This document shows positions 35,593-44,937 of a stretch of DNA of 64,000 nt, one piece after another (within the stretch, counting starts at the first letter, position 1; every line of letters starts with the position of its first letter). A program made the translations under genes and the position numbers. This stretch comes from Chitinophaga caseinilytica (GTDB lineage: Bacteria; Bacteroidota; Bacteroidia; Chitinophagales; Chitinophagaceae), in the NCBI RefSeq assembly GCF_038396765.1, contig NZ_CP150096.1:1347001-1411000 (forward strand), given 5' to 3'. The notes below the pieces were generated by a model that saw nothing but the letters and a program-made list of their open reading frames with translations, was not told the DNA's origin and did not search any database.

Positions 35593-36381
35593 TTATTTAC
35601 GGGTTACCAGGTAATTATAGTCGTTTAATAGGGTTTCGAGGAATTCCAGCGCGGGCATGTCGCTTTCAATATGTAATACTTCCTTGATTTTGAATGAAAT
35701 ACGTTCCGCCATCACGAAATCCTGGCTCCGGTGGGTACTGTCGATCACCGATTTTATCTTGCTCAGGTCGCGGTCAGACAGCCGGAGAATTTGCGGGAAC
35801 CGGGGCTCATAATTCTCCTGCACGATCTCCCGGAAAATGGTATCCTCCAGGCGGTGCCGCTGGCGGGTGCGCACCAGGATCGTTCCCGCCGCCATATCGC
35901 CCAGCCGCTGGTTCAGGGGCGACCGTAGTACCATCACCACGGGCAACATCCCGATCAGCAACACCATCAGCGCCGTAAACGGCGAAGTTTCGGTCAGAAT
36001 GGCGCCAATGAAGAACATCGTCAGCAACGGCGACTCGATCAGCCGGAACATCCAGCGCAAGGCCACCTGGCTCAAACTGGGCACATTGCCCATAAGGCTC
36101 ACCACCTTCACGTCCATCACCCGCTTCCCCAGGCTCTGGCCCCGCATCAACAGCTCAGACACCAGGTAATACAGTGAAACCGGCAGCAACACCACCACAG
36201 AATAGATCACGCTCCTGTCCGTCGAGCTCAAATCGGCCTTTTCAATGAAATACATCGCCACCAACACGTATGCCACCCGGATGATGAGATCGAGCAGGTA
36301 CGCCACGAGGCGCCGGCCCAGATCAGCGGCTTCAAACTCCAGGTCAATATTGAAAACGGTAGGGATTTTAATATTAGGCAT
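35593..36381 (-). CDS. RDD-family membrane protein
   Basis: 262 residues from ATG 36381 (MPNIKIPTVFNIDLEF). The RDD domain covers about 15-175 with the Arg-Asp pattern: DLGRRLVAYLLDLIIRV, then QSLGKRVMDVKVV and QRLGDMAAGTILVRTRQR. Four to five membrane helices are visible. The C-terminal ~80 residues are soluble (LRLSDRDLSKIKSVIDSTH). It is divergent from the SpoIIM-DUF4129-DUF4350-MoxR-DUF58 operon, with only 57 bp between start codons, so both may share a control region. RDD proteins commonly accompany this gene set; their molecular role is unclear. Confidence 0.88.
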   Translation of the reverse strand: MPNIKIPTVFNIDLEFEAADLGRRLVAYLLDLIIRVAYVLVAMYFIEKADLSSTDRSVIYSVVVLLPVSLYYLVSELLMRGQSLGKRVMDVKVVSLMGNVPSLSQVALRWMFRLIESPLLTMFFIGAILTETSPFTALMVLLIGMLPVVMVLRSPLNQRLGDMAAGTILVRTRQRHRLEDTIFREIVQENYEPRFPQILRLSDRDLSKIKSVIDSTHRSQDFVMAERISFKIKEVLHIESDMPALEFLETLLNDYNYLVTRK

Positions 36382-36438
36382 ATTCAAATTTAAAATTTAT
36401 TATATTTTCACTTCGTTATTTTTTATCTCCGGTACCGC

Positions 36439-37425
36439 ATGAGAGAATCTTCATTCATTAAACGTAACCTGGCCAGGTGGAACAAGATCCGCGAGGAACC
36501 AACCGAGGACCCGGATGTGATGGCCGAAAGGTTCACATCCCTCGTCGACGATCTCGCCTACGCCAAAACATTCTACGCGCACAGTAAAGTAACCGGATAC
36601 ATCAACGGAATGGCCGCCGCCATCTTCCAGCGTATTTACCGGGACCATCAGGGCGACAAGCACCGTTTCCGCAATTTCTTCAAATACCAGTTGCCGCTGC
36701 TGATCCGCAAACATCACCGCGTTTTCCTGTTCACTTTCTGCTATTTCCTCCTGTTCTGCATCCTGGGGGCTTTCTCTGCGGCGCACGACGACACGTTCGT
36801 CCGCGGCGTGCTGGGGGACGATTATGTGAACATGACGGAAGAAAACATCGCCAAAGGCGACCCTTTCAACGTCTACAAAGACGAAAACCCCTGGATGATG
36901 TGGCTGCGGATCGGGTATAACAACATTCGCGTGTCGATGTACTGCTTCGTGAGCGGGATCGCTTTTTCGGCGGGAACGCTGTGGGTGCTGTTCAAGAACG
37001 GCATCATGCTCGGATCGTTCCAATATATGTTCTTCGCCAAAGGCCTGGGCCTGAAATCCGTGCTGGTGATCTGGATCCACGGAACGCTGGAGATCTCTTC
37101 CATCGTCATCGCCGGCAGCGCAGGCGTTATCCTGGGCAACAGCCTCCTGTTTCCCGGAACGTTTTCCCGCAAGGAATCCCTCAAGCGCGGCGCCCTCGAA
37201 GGCGTGAAGATCATCGTGGCCCTCATCCCCATTTTCATCGTGGCCGCTTTCCTCGAAAGCTTCGTGACCCGGCACACCGAAATGCCCATGTTCCTCAGCG
37301 TGTCCATCCTCGCCGTATCCGCCGCGTTCATGATCTGGTATTTCGTCTGGTACCCGATCCGCGTGCAGAAAATGGGCTACCGCCTCGATATAGACAGCAA
37401 ACTGATTAAACCCGCCGCCGCATGA
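36439..37425 (+). CDS. SpoIIM-family (stage II sporulation protein M-like) membrane protein
   Basis: 328 residues. A cytoplasmic N-terminus (MRESSFIKRNLARWNKIREE, helical to about 90) is followed by five membrane helices: VFLFTFCYFLLFCILGAF, MYCFVSGIAFSAGTLWVLF, VIWIHGTLEISSIVIAGSAG, IIVALIPIFIVAAFLE and LAVSAAFMIWYFVWY. The HGTLEISS and NNIRVSMYCFVSG stretches are typical of SpoIIM-like (DUF95) proteins. This organism is not a spore former; the family is widespread beside RDD and MoxR genes. It overlaps the next gene by 4 nt (ATGA). Confidence 0.9.
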   Translation: MRESSFIKRNLARWNKIREEPTEDPDVMAERFTSLVDDLAYAKTFYAHSKVTGYINGMAAAIFQRIYRDHQGDKHRFRNFFKYQLPLLIRKHHRVFLFTFCYFLLFCILGAFSAAHDDTFVRGVLGDDYVNMTEENIAKGDPFNVYKDENPWMMWLRIGYNNIRVSMYCFVSGIAFSAGTLWVLFKNGIMLGSFQYMFFAKGLGLKSVLVIWIHGTLEISSIVIAGSAGVILGNSLLFPGTFSRKESLKRGALEGVKIIVALIPIFIVAAFLESFVTRHTEMPMFLSVSILAVSAAFMIWYFVWYPIRVQKMGYRLDIDSKLIKPAAA

Positions 37426-38306
37426 ACCAGTTGAAAACCGTGCTGTTGATCCTTTTGCTGACGGCCGGCGGGAACGCGCTGGCCCAACGGGCCGATACGC
37501 TCGAATACCGCATGCTCGATTCTACCGATAGCGATAATATCCCTTCCGTGGCAGAAGCGTCGCAGGATGTGGATATCGATACCACCGGGCTGATGGATGA
37601 AGAAGTGTCGGAATCGGATATGAATACCGAGGAAAAGATGCGCCACGGGATGATCGACCATTCGCTGTACGACCGCCAGCCGATAGACGGGTTCGACGAA
37701 GGTTCGCAGATGCGCCTCACGCCCCGGGTGCCCCCGGCCGACGCACTGCAAAAACTCCGCGACGACGAATCCCTGAAATACCCGCCCTACACCCCCCGGA
37801 AAGACTGGCGCCCGCAATGGATGAAAGACCTGGGGCAATGGGCTGCCAGCAACATCCGGCTCCTTCGCAATCTGATGCTGGGCGCCCTGGGGCTGCTGAT
37901 CATCGTCATGATCGTCCTTTTCATGGGCAAAAACGATATTCCCGTTTTCAGGTGGAGATCGCGGCGGAAGGCGGCCGAAAGCGAAGTGGCGGAAGAAATC
38001 GGTCAAACCGACCTGGAAGCCCTGGCTCTCGCCGCCCGCAACGCCGGACAGCTGCGCGAAGCGGTCCGCTTCCGTTACCTGCACGCGCTTCACCTGCTGG
38101 AAAACGCGCGGCTGATCACCCGGACGAAAGACAAAACCAATATGGATTACCTCCGCGAACTGGGCCGTACCAGCTATTACCAGCCCTTCGCCGCCATCAC
38201 GCTGCAATACGAATATGTGTGGTACGGAAAGATGTCGCTCAGCGAAGCGCAGTATTGGCGGGTGAACGAGGCATTCGAAGATTTTAAAAACTCCTTGACC
38301 AAATAA
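37422..38306 (+). CDS. DUF4129-domain membrane protein
   Basis: 294 residues. Signal peptide about 1-21 (LLILLLTAGGNALAQ), an acidic periplasmic region (about 22-145), one membrane helix (about 151-170, LGALGLLIIVMIVLFM), then a cytoplasmic C-terminal DUF4129 domain (AARNAGQLREAVRFRYLHAL, DYLRELGRTSYYQPFAAITL, YVWYGKMSLSEAQYWRVNEA). DUF4129 proteins occur in MoxR/DUF58 operons thought to act in envelope or stress functions; mechanism unknown. It overlaps the SpoIIM gene by 4 nt; 5 bp to the next gene. Confidence 0.88.
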   Translation: MNQLKTVLLILLLTAGGNALAQRADTLEYRMLDSTDSDNIPSVAEASQDVDIDTTGLMDEEVSESDMNTEEKMRHGMIDHSLYDRQPIDGFDEGSQMRLTPRVPPADALQKLRDDESLKYPPYTPRKDWRPQWMKDLGQWAASNIRLLRNLMLGALGLLIIVMIVLFMGKNDIPVFRWRSRRKAAESEVAEEIGQTDLEALALAARNAGQLREAVRFRYLHALHLLENARLITRTKDKTNMDYLRELGRTSYYQPFAAITLQYEYVWYGKMSLSEAQYWRVNEAFEDFKNSLTK

Positions 38307-38311
38307 CCGCA

Positions 38312-39562
38312 GTGAGTAAACGCATTATCATCATTGTTCTTGCCGCCGCCGTGGTTGTGCTGTTCCTGCTGTTGCTGCTGGGCATCCGGCATATGGCTTC
38401 GCCCGTGTTCGATGCCGCGCAGGACCCGCGATACCAGCGCCAGGAGATACATTACGGTAACAAGAACACCCGGCCCTACGGCGGGAAAGTGGCTTTTTCG
38501 CTGCTGGACGGATATTTTAACGGCCGCGCCCCCCGCCGGGTAACACGCCCCTTCTCCTACACCTATCGCAATTCCGATAACCTGAAAGGCAACAACGCCG
38601 TGTACATCGCGGTGGCCACCCAGCTTTTCCTCACGGATAAGGATGTGGAAGATATGTCGGCCTTCGTATCGGCCGGCAACCAGTTGTTCCTGGTAGTAGA
38701 AGGCACCGACTCCCTCCTCCAGAAAACCTTCGGTTTCAGGACGACCGAACCGTTATATGAATCCGAGCCCTCCTCCGCCGTGCAACGCTTCGTCAACCCG
38801 GCCTTTTCGCCAGACACGGTATTCTCCGGGAAAGGGATCCCCATGAACAGCCACCTGGTACTGGCCGAAAGCGATACGTCTATCATTACCATCCTCGGCA
38901 ACAACGCCCGGCATCAGCCCAACTTCTTCCGCGTGCAACACGGCGAAGGCCAGCTTTTCGTGTTGCTCAACCCCATGAGCTGGACCAACTCCTGGCTCCT
39001 GGAAAACAACAACGTGCAGGCGCTCACCTGGCAAATGGCGTATCTGCGGATGCATGCAGACCATGTATATTGGGACGAATTCTATAAATACCAGCTCATG
39101 CCCCGCACGTCAGACAACTTCTCCGACATGCAGGTGATGCTGAAACATCCGCCGCTGAAATGGGCGCTCTGGCTCGCATTGCTCCTGGTGGCCCTGTACA
39201 TTTTCAGCGAAAGCAAGCGCCGCCAGCGCATCATCCCCGACAGGCCCGTGCTCCGCAACAATTCCATCGATTTTGCGGAAACCCTCGGCCGGCTGTACTA
39301 CCTTCATCACAACAACGCAAACCTGGCCCAGAAAATGGTCCAGCACCTGCTCGAATACATCCGCCAGCATTATTTCCTCAACACCGCGCAGATCGACGCC
39401 GGATTCATCACCGGCCTCGCCCGCAAGTCGGGATTCCCGCGGGAATATGTGGAAGGAATGATGCAGATGGTAATGGAAGTGCGGACAGGAGCGCATGTAG
39501 ACGACGAGTATCTGCATAATTTGTATAACAGCATCTATCAATTCTATCAAAATCCGAAATAA
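38312..39562 (+). CDS. DUF4350-domain membrane protein
   Basis: 416 residues from GTG 38312. An N-terminal anchor helix (about 4-24), a periplasmic domain of GATase/ABC-type DUF4350 fold (NNAVYIAVATQLFLTDKDVE, FVSAGNQLFLVVEGTDSLL, ALTWQMAYLRMHADHVYWDE), a second helix (about 281-297, LKWALWLALLLVALYIF) and a short cytoplasmic tail. The same order of domains is found in other MoxR operons. The stop shares a base with the ATG of the MoxR gene (TAATG), so translation is coupled. Confidence 0.85.
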   Translation: MSKRIIIIVLAAAVVVLFLLLLLGIRHMASPVFDAAQDPRYQRQEIHYGNKNTRPYGGKVAFSLLDGYFNGRAPRRVTRPFSYTYRNSDNLKGNNAVYIAVATQLFLTDKDVEDMSAFVSAGNQLFLVVEGTDSLLQKTFGFRTTEPLYESEPSSAVQRFVNPAFSPDTVFSGKGIPMNSHLVLAESDTSIITILGNNARHQPNFFRVQHGEGQLFVLLNPMSWTNSWLLENNNVQALTWQMAYLRMHADHVYWDEFYKYQLMPRTSDNFSDMQVMLKHPPLKWALWLALLLVALYIFSESKRRQRIIPDRPVLRNNSIDFAETLGRLYYLHHNNANLAQKMVQHLLEYIRQHYFLNTAQIDAGFITGLARKSGFPREYVEGMMQMVMEVRTGAHVDDEYLHNLYNSIYQFYQNPK

Positions 39563-40542
39563 TGGACATTAACACCTTTGTGCCGCGTACCGACCTGGCC
39601 GATCTTCACAGTGCCGTGAATGCGATCCGGAACGAGATCGGGAAAGTAATTGTAGGGCAGCACCAGATGGTAGACCTGCTGATCACCGGTTTGCTGGCCA
39701 ACGGGCATGTGCTCGTGGAAGGCGTTCCCGGTGTGGCCAAAACACTGGCGGCCAAACTGCTCGCCGGTACCATCGACGCGAAGTTTTCCCGTATCCAGTT
39801 CACGCCAGACCTTATGCCGGCCGATGTGTTGGGGACTTCCATCTTCAACCCGCAAAGCAAGGAATTCGAATACAAGAAAGGCCCGGTTTTCGGGAATATC
39901 ATCCTGATAGACGAGATCAACCGCGCCCCGGCCAAAACGCAGGCCGCGTTGTTCGAAGTGATGGAGGAACGGCAGATCACCAACGACGGCGTTACCCACA
40001 TCCTCGATTCGCCTTTTATGGTGGTGGCCACGCAAAACCCCATCGAACAGGAAGGTACTTACCGGCTGCCGGAAGCGCAGCTCGACCGTTTCCTTTTTAA
40101 AGTGGATGTGAAATATCCCGCCTTGCAAGACGAAATCGCCATCCTTCAGGCCGCCAACACCCGCGGGGGCGACCATTCCGCCGTGGAACAGGTGGAAACC
40201 GTGGTGACGGCCGCCACCGTGATCCGGCTCCAGCAGCAGGTGCGGGGCATCCTCATGGAAGAGAAACTCCTGCAATACGTAGCCACGCTGGTGAACGAAA
40301 CGCGCAACAACCCGGGCATTTACCTCGGCGCGTCGCCACGCGCGTCCGTAGCCGTGATGAACTGCGCCAAAGCCGTAGCCGTGATGAACGGGCGCGATTT
40401 CGTGACGCCGGACGATGTGGTGTACATCCTTCCCCATGTGCTCCGTCACCGTATCATCCTCACGCCCGAACGCGAAATGGAAGGCATCTCGCCCGACGAA
40501 GTGATCGCAGAAATCCTCAAAGCCGTAGAAGTACCCAGATAA
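39562..40542 (+). CDS. MoxR-family AAA+ ATPase
   Basis: 326 residues. Walker A GVPGVAKT (54-61), Walker B IILIDEINRAPAKTQ (Asp117-Glu118), sensor and finger regions (VVATQNPIEQEGTYRLPEAQ, LDRFLFK) and the AAA lid (GASPRASVAVMNCAKAVAVM). MoxR ATPases act as chaperones that assemble or activate partner complexes, often with the adjacent DUF58 protein. It lies in the middle of a tight operon: 1-nt overlap upstream, 8 bp to the DUF58 gene. Confidence 0.95.
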   Translation: MDINTFVPRTDLADLHSAVNAIRNEIGKVIVGQHQMVDLLITGLLANGHVLVEGVPGVAKTLAAKLLAGTIDAKFSRIQFTPDLMPADVLGTSIFNPQSKEFEYKKGPVFGNIILIDEINRAPAKTQAALFEVMEERQITNDGVTHILDSPFMVVATQNPIEQEGTYRLPEAQLDRFLFKVDVKYPALQDEIAILQAANTRGGDHSAVEQVETVVTAATVIRLQQQVRGILMEEKLLQYVATLVNETRNNPGIYLGASPRASVAVMNCAKAVAVMNGRDFVTPDDVVYILPHVLRHRIILTPEREMEGISPDEVIAEILKAVEVPR

Positions 40543-40550
40543 TCCACAAC

Positions 40551-41891
40551 ATGCCCATCACCCGATTTTATCAATCGCTGTTCTTCCGCAACCGGCTGTA
40601 TCTCTCGCTGGGCGTGCTGGTGCTGGTCTGCATCACGGGCTTTTTCATTCCGGCCGCGTTTACGGCCGCTTTGATCGGCTTTGCCGTGTGGGTAGGACTG
40701 ATCCTGCTCGATCTGCTGATGCTGTACCTGCCGGGAAAGGCCATCGAAGCGGAAAGGACCCTGGCGGAAAGGTTCAGTAACGGCGACGAAAACCCCGTCC
40801 ACTACACGGTCCGCAGCAAATACGGATTCCCCGTGCGCGGCGAGGTGATGGACGAATTGCCGTTCCAGTTCCAGCGGCGCGATTTCACCATTCCCCTGAA
40901 ACTGGAAGCCGGCGGCGAAACCCACGTCCATTTCACCTTACGGCCCGTGGAAAGAGGCGAGTACGCTTTCGGGAAACTGCACGTCTACACCTGGAGCCCC
41001 TTCGGCCTGGTGTGCCGCCGCTTTTCGCTGGACGCCGCCCAGACCGTGAAAGTCTATCCATCCTTCATCCAACTGCGCAATTACGAACTGTTTTCCGTCA
41101 AACATAAACTCAACGAGCTCGGCGTGCACCGCCGCCGTGTGATCGGCCACAGCATGGAGTTCGATCATATCAAGGAATATATCCGCGGAGACGATGTGCG
41201 CACCCTCAACTGGAAAGCCACCGCCCGCAGGGGCAACCTGATGGTCAATAGTTATACGGAAGAACGCTCGCAGCTCGTGTATTGCGTGATAGACAAAGGC
41301 CGCAACATGAAAATGCCTTTCGGCGGCCTCACCCTGCTCGATTACGCCATCAACGCCACGCTCGTTTTCAGCAACGTAGCCATGCAAAAGGGCGACAAAT
41401 CCGGCCTCATCACCTTCACCGGTAAACAGACGGAAGTGCTGCCCGCAAGCAACAAGAAAGTCCAGCTCAACAAAATCCTCGATCAGCTCTACGCCCAATC
41501 CACCGACTGGATGGAGACCGATTTCGAGCGGCTGGGCGTGCATCTGCGGGCTTCGCTGTCGCAACGTTCTTTCCTCATGCTGTTCACCAACTTCGAATCG
41601 CTGTCGGGCATGCAGCGGCAGTTGCCGTACCTGAGGCAGCTCGCCAAATATCATATGCTGCTGGTGGTGTTTTTCGAGAACACGGAACTGAAAGCCCTGA
41701 ACGAAAAGCGGATGGCCGAAACGGAAGATATTTACATGCAGGTGATCGCCCAGAAATTCGCGCATGAGAAAAAGCAGATCGTCCGCGAACTGGCGCAGGC
41801 CGGCATTATGAGCCTCCTCACGCCGCCGGAACACCTCACAGTCAACGTTGTCAATAAATACCTGGAGCTCAAATCCAGGATGGTATTGTAA
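40551..41891 (+). CDS. DUF58-domain protein, partner of MoxR
   Basis: 446 residues. Two N-terminal membrane helices (about 12-65: LYLSLGVLVLVCITGFFIPA, then AALIGFAVWVGLILLDLLML), a beta-sandwich region, then the DUF58 core (EFDHIKEYIRGDDVRTLNWK, ATARRGNLMVNSYTEE) and a vWA-like C-terminus (LVYCVIDKGRNMKMPFGGLT, SGLITFTGKQTEVLPASNKK). DUF58 proteins are the usual partner of MoxR. Last gene of the operon; a bidirectional terminator follows. Confidence 0.92.
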   Translation: MPITRFYQSLFFRNRLYLSLGVLVLVCITGFFIPAAFTAALIGFAVWVGLILLDLLMLYLPGKAIEAERTLAERFSNGDENPVHYTVRSKYGFPVRGEVMDELPFQFQRRDFTIPLKLEAGGETHVHFTLRPVERGEYAFGKLHVYTWSPFGLVCRRFSLDAAQTVKVYPSFIQLRNYELFSVKHKLNELGVHRRRVIGHSMEFDHIKEYIRGDDVRTLNWKATARRGNLMVNSYTEERSQLVYCVIDKGRNMKMPFGGLTLLDYAINATLVFSNVAMQKGDKSGLITFTGKQTEVLPASNKKVQLNKILDQLYAQSTDWMETDFERLGVHLRASLSQRSFLMLFTNFESLSGMQRQLPYLRQLAKYHMLLVVFFENTELKALNEKRMAETEDIYMQVIAQKFAHEKKQIVRELAQAGIMSLLTPPEHLTVNVVNKYLELKSRMVL

Positions 41892-41909
41892 TTCGGATTG
41901 CCCGAAATG

Positions 41910-41947
41910 AAAAAGCGCCGGCCTCCACGAGAGACCGGCGCTTTTTT
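41910..41947. terminator. Bidirectional terminator between convergent genes
   Basis: A perfect 12-bp stem AAAAAGCGCCGG/CCGGCGCTTTTT with a 13-nt loop gives T-runs on both strands. It lies between the ends of the DUF58 gene (plus) and the barrel-receptor gene (minus). Confidence 0.92.
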
Positions 41948-41958
41948 GTGCAAAATAT

Positions 41959-44661
41959 TTATCGGCGGCGTGGCGGCCCGCTGTCTTCTTCTTCCGTTCC
42001 CAGCTCGAATTCTTTCGGTCCTTTTTTACCCAGCTTGTTGAACTTGCGGATATTGTACGTCAGGTTCAGGCTGAGGTACCGCACGTTGCGGCGGTTGTTG
42101 GAATATTGTTCGTAGTCTTTCGTCAGCTCGTAGAAATTCCGGACGCTCGATCCGAAGATGTTTTCCACGGAGAAAGCCAGGTTCAGCTTCCGCTGGAAGA
42201 GGTTCACCTGTCCTTTCAGCCCGCTGCCGAAACGCGCTTCCTGCTTGCCCTGGGCGTAGTAACGGGGGCCGTTGTACCGGAAGTTCGCCGATACGGAAAA
42301 CACGCGGATGCGATAGCTGGTCCAGACGTTGAGGTGGCTCGTCCACCCGGAAACATGCGCGAATTTCTCGCTCACTGCGCCCTGCCCGTCTTCACCGCCG
42401 TCGGTCTTGGTATCGTAGTACCGCAAGCCGCCGTTGATATTCAGTTGCAGCGCGCCCTTGTTGTTATTGGTGGCTTTGAAGAAATGGGAATTCAGGGTGA
42501 TGTACGCGTTGTTGTCGCGGCGCGACGCCAGGTTCACGAAAGTGCTCGTGTTGATGATCGTGGTATCGTTGATATGCTCCACGCGGGTGTAGCGCGAAAT
42601 GATATCGTCTGCGTCCTGCTTTTCCAGGCCCACTTTCAGGGAGTGCGATTTCACCTGGAGGCTGTACTCGGCGCGGTAATCTTTCGTGAACGAAGGGCGC
42701 AGGTTGGGATTGCCCGTGCGGATGTTGAAACTGTCTGTCGTATTCACGAACGGGTTCAGTTGCTCGGGCGACGGGCGGTCCATGTTCCTCGAATAGTTGA
42801 ACGAAAGCTGCTGTTGCTTGTAATCGTAACTGAAATTCACGCCCGGCGCGAAGTTGGTGTACTTGAACGGAACGCTGCTCCGCAACGAATCCAGCAGCGC
42901 CATCTGGTTGAAGAACTGCACGCCCGGGTTGAAGCGCAGGTTGGCGCGATGGTCTTTCCAGGGACTGTAATTAATGCCCGCGGAAGTGCGGATTTCGTAG
43001 GTTTCGTTGTTGAACTCGTTGCCGGCGAAGGTTTCGCGGGATTGGGAGCCGTTGTACACCAGCCTTCCGGTAACGCTGTAACCCAGTTTGGGATTGTTTT
43101 TCCCGGTAGTGGCGTTAACGGCGTAGTTCTGGTTGAAAGACGTGTAATCGGAACTGAGGCGCGGTGCGTCGAGGAGCTCTTTGTCGTTCACGTTCTTCCG
43201 CTTCGCGATGTTCTCGTTATCGTTTGCGCTGATATTGGCCGAAGCGCTGAGGTCGTAGAACTTCCCTTTGCCCAGGGGCTGCCGGAAGTGGATGTTCGTC
43301 CGCATGCTGTAGCTGCCGTTGTGCTGGGTGTTGCGCTGCAGCGAAGTGTCGTCTGTGAGCGGGTACAGGTAGTCGTTGTAGCCCCTGCCGCTGGTGCCGG
43401 CCTTGGTGAAGTTGAACCCGGCTTCCAGGCGTTTGTCTTTCTCTTCATACTCTTTGAAATAATTCCAGTCCGTCACCGCGCGATAGCCGCCACGGCGGTT
43501 TTCGCTGTCCTGGTCTTTGAGCATGGTGGGTTTGTGGTCTTTATTGCTGTTGATGGAATTGTTTTGTCCGTTAGACCCGTCGCCTGTCCAGCCGAGGGTT
43601 ACCGCGCCGCGGAGGAATTCCTTGTCAGTGAATTTGCGTTCGTACCGGGTGTTGAGGTTGTGGTTGAAGTTGTACGAGGTGCGGAAGTTCTTTTGGGAAA
43701 GGAAGGAACTGTCGCCCCCGGGCGTTTTCGGGAAATAGGTACGTTGCAGGTAGCTGGAGTCCGCGTTGTATTGTGCGTTGTTGAAATAGGTGATCTGGAA
43801 GGGCGCCATGTTCATGTTGAAACGCATCTTGGCGTTGAGGTTGCGCCGGCTGTCGACCCCGGCCGTTACTGCGGCGGAATACCCGCGGAACTGTACTTTC
43901 CGGGTGATGATGTTGATGTACCGGATGTTGGTGCGGCCTTCCACGAGCGCCTGTTCGGCATCCACGGCGTCTGGCGGCTGTTTCAGCACTTCGATCCGTT
44001 CGATCATGAAAGAGGGCAGGTTGTTGAGATAACTGTTGGCGTCCATGCCGGTGTGGGCGATGGGTTTGTTATCGACATAAAACCGCACCTGGTCTTTCCC
44101 TTCCATGGTGATATTGTTATTGGCGTCGATGGTGACGCCGGGCACGTATTCGAGCAATTCCATGCCGGTGCCGCCGGGGAGGAAGTTTTCGTCGGGCGTG
44201 AAGATGATGGAATCCTTGTTCATGGTGAACATTTTCTTTTGTCCAACCACTTCCACTTCCTTAAGGGCGCGCGCGCCGGTTTCGAGGATCACGGTGCCGA
44301 GGTCCCACTGCGGGCGCTCGTTGCTGAGCCTGACTTTGGCAAAGTAAGGCGTAAAGCCCATGGTGGCCACTTTCACGAGGTAGCTTCCGTAGGGTACGGG
44401 CTTGAGGACGAACGTCCCCTTTTCATCTGCGGCAACGCCGTTGATGACGGTGGAATCGTCTTCGTTCAACAGGGCTACGGTGGCGAAAGGGATCGGTTCC
44501 TTATTGCCCGTTTGCTGCACTTTACCGCTGATGGCACCGGTTTCCGAATCTTTGTTTGACGGGGGCTGCTGTGCGTAGGCTTCCTGTTGGGTGAACATGC
44601 ATCCGAGCCAGCACAGGCACGCCGCAATGGCGCCCATACCGGTTTTAGGCGTGAATCTCAT
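41959..44661 (-). CDS. TonB-receptor-like outer-membrane beta-barrel protein with carboxypeptidase-like N-domain
   Basis: 900 residues. Signal peptide about 1-30 (ending EAYAQ), carboxypeptidase-regulatory-like Ig domain (about 42-125: GAISGKVQQTGNKEPIPFAT, VKVATMGFTPYFAKV), plug-like domain (LKEVEVVGQKKMFTMNKDSI, LLEYVPGVTIDANNNI, IERIEVLKQPPDAVDAEQAL), then a large barrel with periodic aromatic strands. This is the OMP_b-brl_3 / outer membrane beta-barrel family of Bacteroidota. It is not SusC: there is no SusD partner and the plug motif differs. The last ~15 residues are unusually acidic/basic (ELGTEEEDSGPPRRR). Substrate unknown. Confidence 0.9.
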   Translation of the reverse strand: MRFTPKTGMGAIAACLCWLGCMFTQQEAYAQQPPSNKDSETGAISGKVQQTGNKEPIPFATVALLNEDDSTVINGVAADEKGTFVLKPVPYGSYLVKVATMGFTPYFAKVRLSNERPQWDLGTVILETGARALKEVEVVGQKKMFTMNKDSIIFTPDENFLPGGTGMELLEYVPGVTIDANNNITMEGKDQVRFYVDNKPIAHTGMDANSYLNNLPSFMIERIEVLKQPPDAVDAEQALVEGRTNIRYINIITRKVQFRGYSAAVTAGVDSRRNLNAKMRFNMNMAPFQITYFNNAQYNADSSYLQRTYFPKTPGGDSSFLSQKNFRTSYNFNHNLNTRYERKFTDKEFLRGAVTLGWTGDGSNGQNNSINSNKDHKPTMLKDQDSENRRGGYRAVTDWNYFKEYEEKDKRLEAGFNFTKAGTSGRGYNDYLYPLTDDTSLQRNTQHNGSYSMRTNIHFRQPLGKGKFYDLSASANISANDNENIAKRKNVNDKELLDAPRLSSDYTSFNQNYAVNATTGKNNPKLGYSVTGRLVYNGSQSRETFAGNEFNNETYEIRTSAGINYSPWKDHRANLRFNPGVQFFNQMALLDSLRSSVPFKYTNFAPGVNFSYDYKQQQLSFNYSRNMDRPSPEQLNPFVNTTDSFNIRTGNPNLRPSFTKDYRAEYSLQVKSHSLKVGLEKQDADDIISRYTRVEHINDTTIINTSTFVNLASRRDNNAYITLNSHFFKATNNNKGALQLNINGGLRYYDTKTDGGEDGQGAVSEKFAHVSGWTSHLNVWTSYRIRVFSVSANFRYNGPRYYAQGKQEARFGSGLKGQVNLFQRKLNLAFSVENIFGSSVRNFYELTKDYEQYSNNRRNVRYLSLNLTYNIRKFNKLGKKGPKEFELGTEEEDSGPPRRR

Positions 44662-44881
44662 CTAAGGTATAATTCTATAGGTTGATGCCGAAAAATACGC
44701 ATCCATCGGCCGCCAGACGGGTGTTTTACACCTGTGCATGATTTACGGGATAAATGGTAACGCCATTTTCCGGCAAGGAAAACGTGGTTCGTTCATGATG
44801 ATAGACGTCATTACGGGGCAAAACGTTTAAGCAGCATGCGTGATAATGGAGGAGCGGGGAATGGGGACGATGGGCGGTAGG

Positions 44882-44915
44882 AAAAAAGAAGGACAGCCGC
44901 GGTCCGCAGCTGTCC
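44882..44915 (-). terminator. Terminator after the SDR gene (minus strand)
   Basis: On the minus strand GGACAGC/GCTGTCC (44909-44915 with 44891-44897, GC-rich inner pairs) is followed by TTCTTTTTTC, 23 bp past the SDR stop. The rest of the 276-bp spacer 44662-44937 shows no gene. Confidence 0.8.
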
Positions 44916-44937
44916 TGTACTGTCCTGAAATGTTTGT

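Noticed and set aside
42106..44559. 817-codon plus-strand frame
   Set aside because: Antisense to the outer-membrane barrel gene; Val/His/Phe-rich shadow of GC-rich coding DNA, with no motif.
41959..44661. A third SusC transporter
   Set aside because: There is no SusD partner, the plug motif differs from the SusC form, and the protein fits the OMP_b-brl_3 family.
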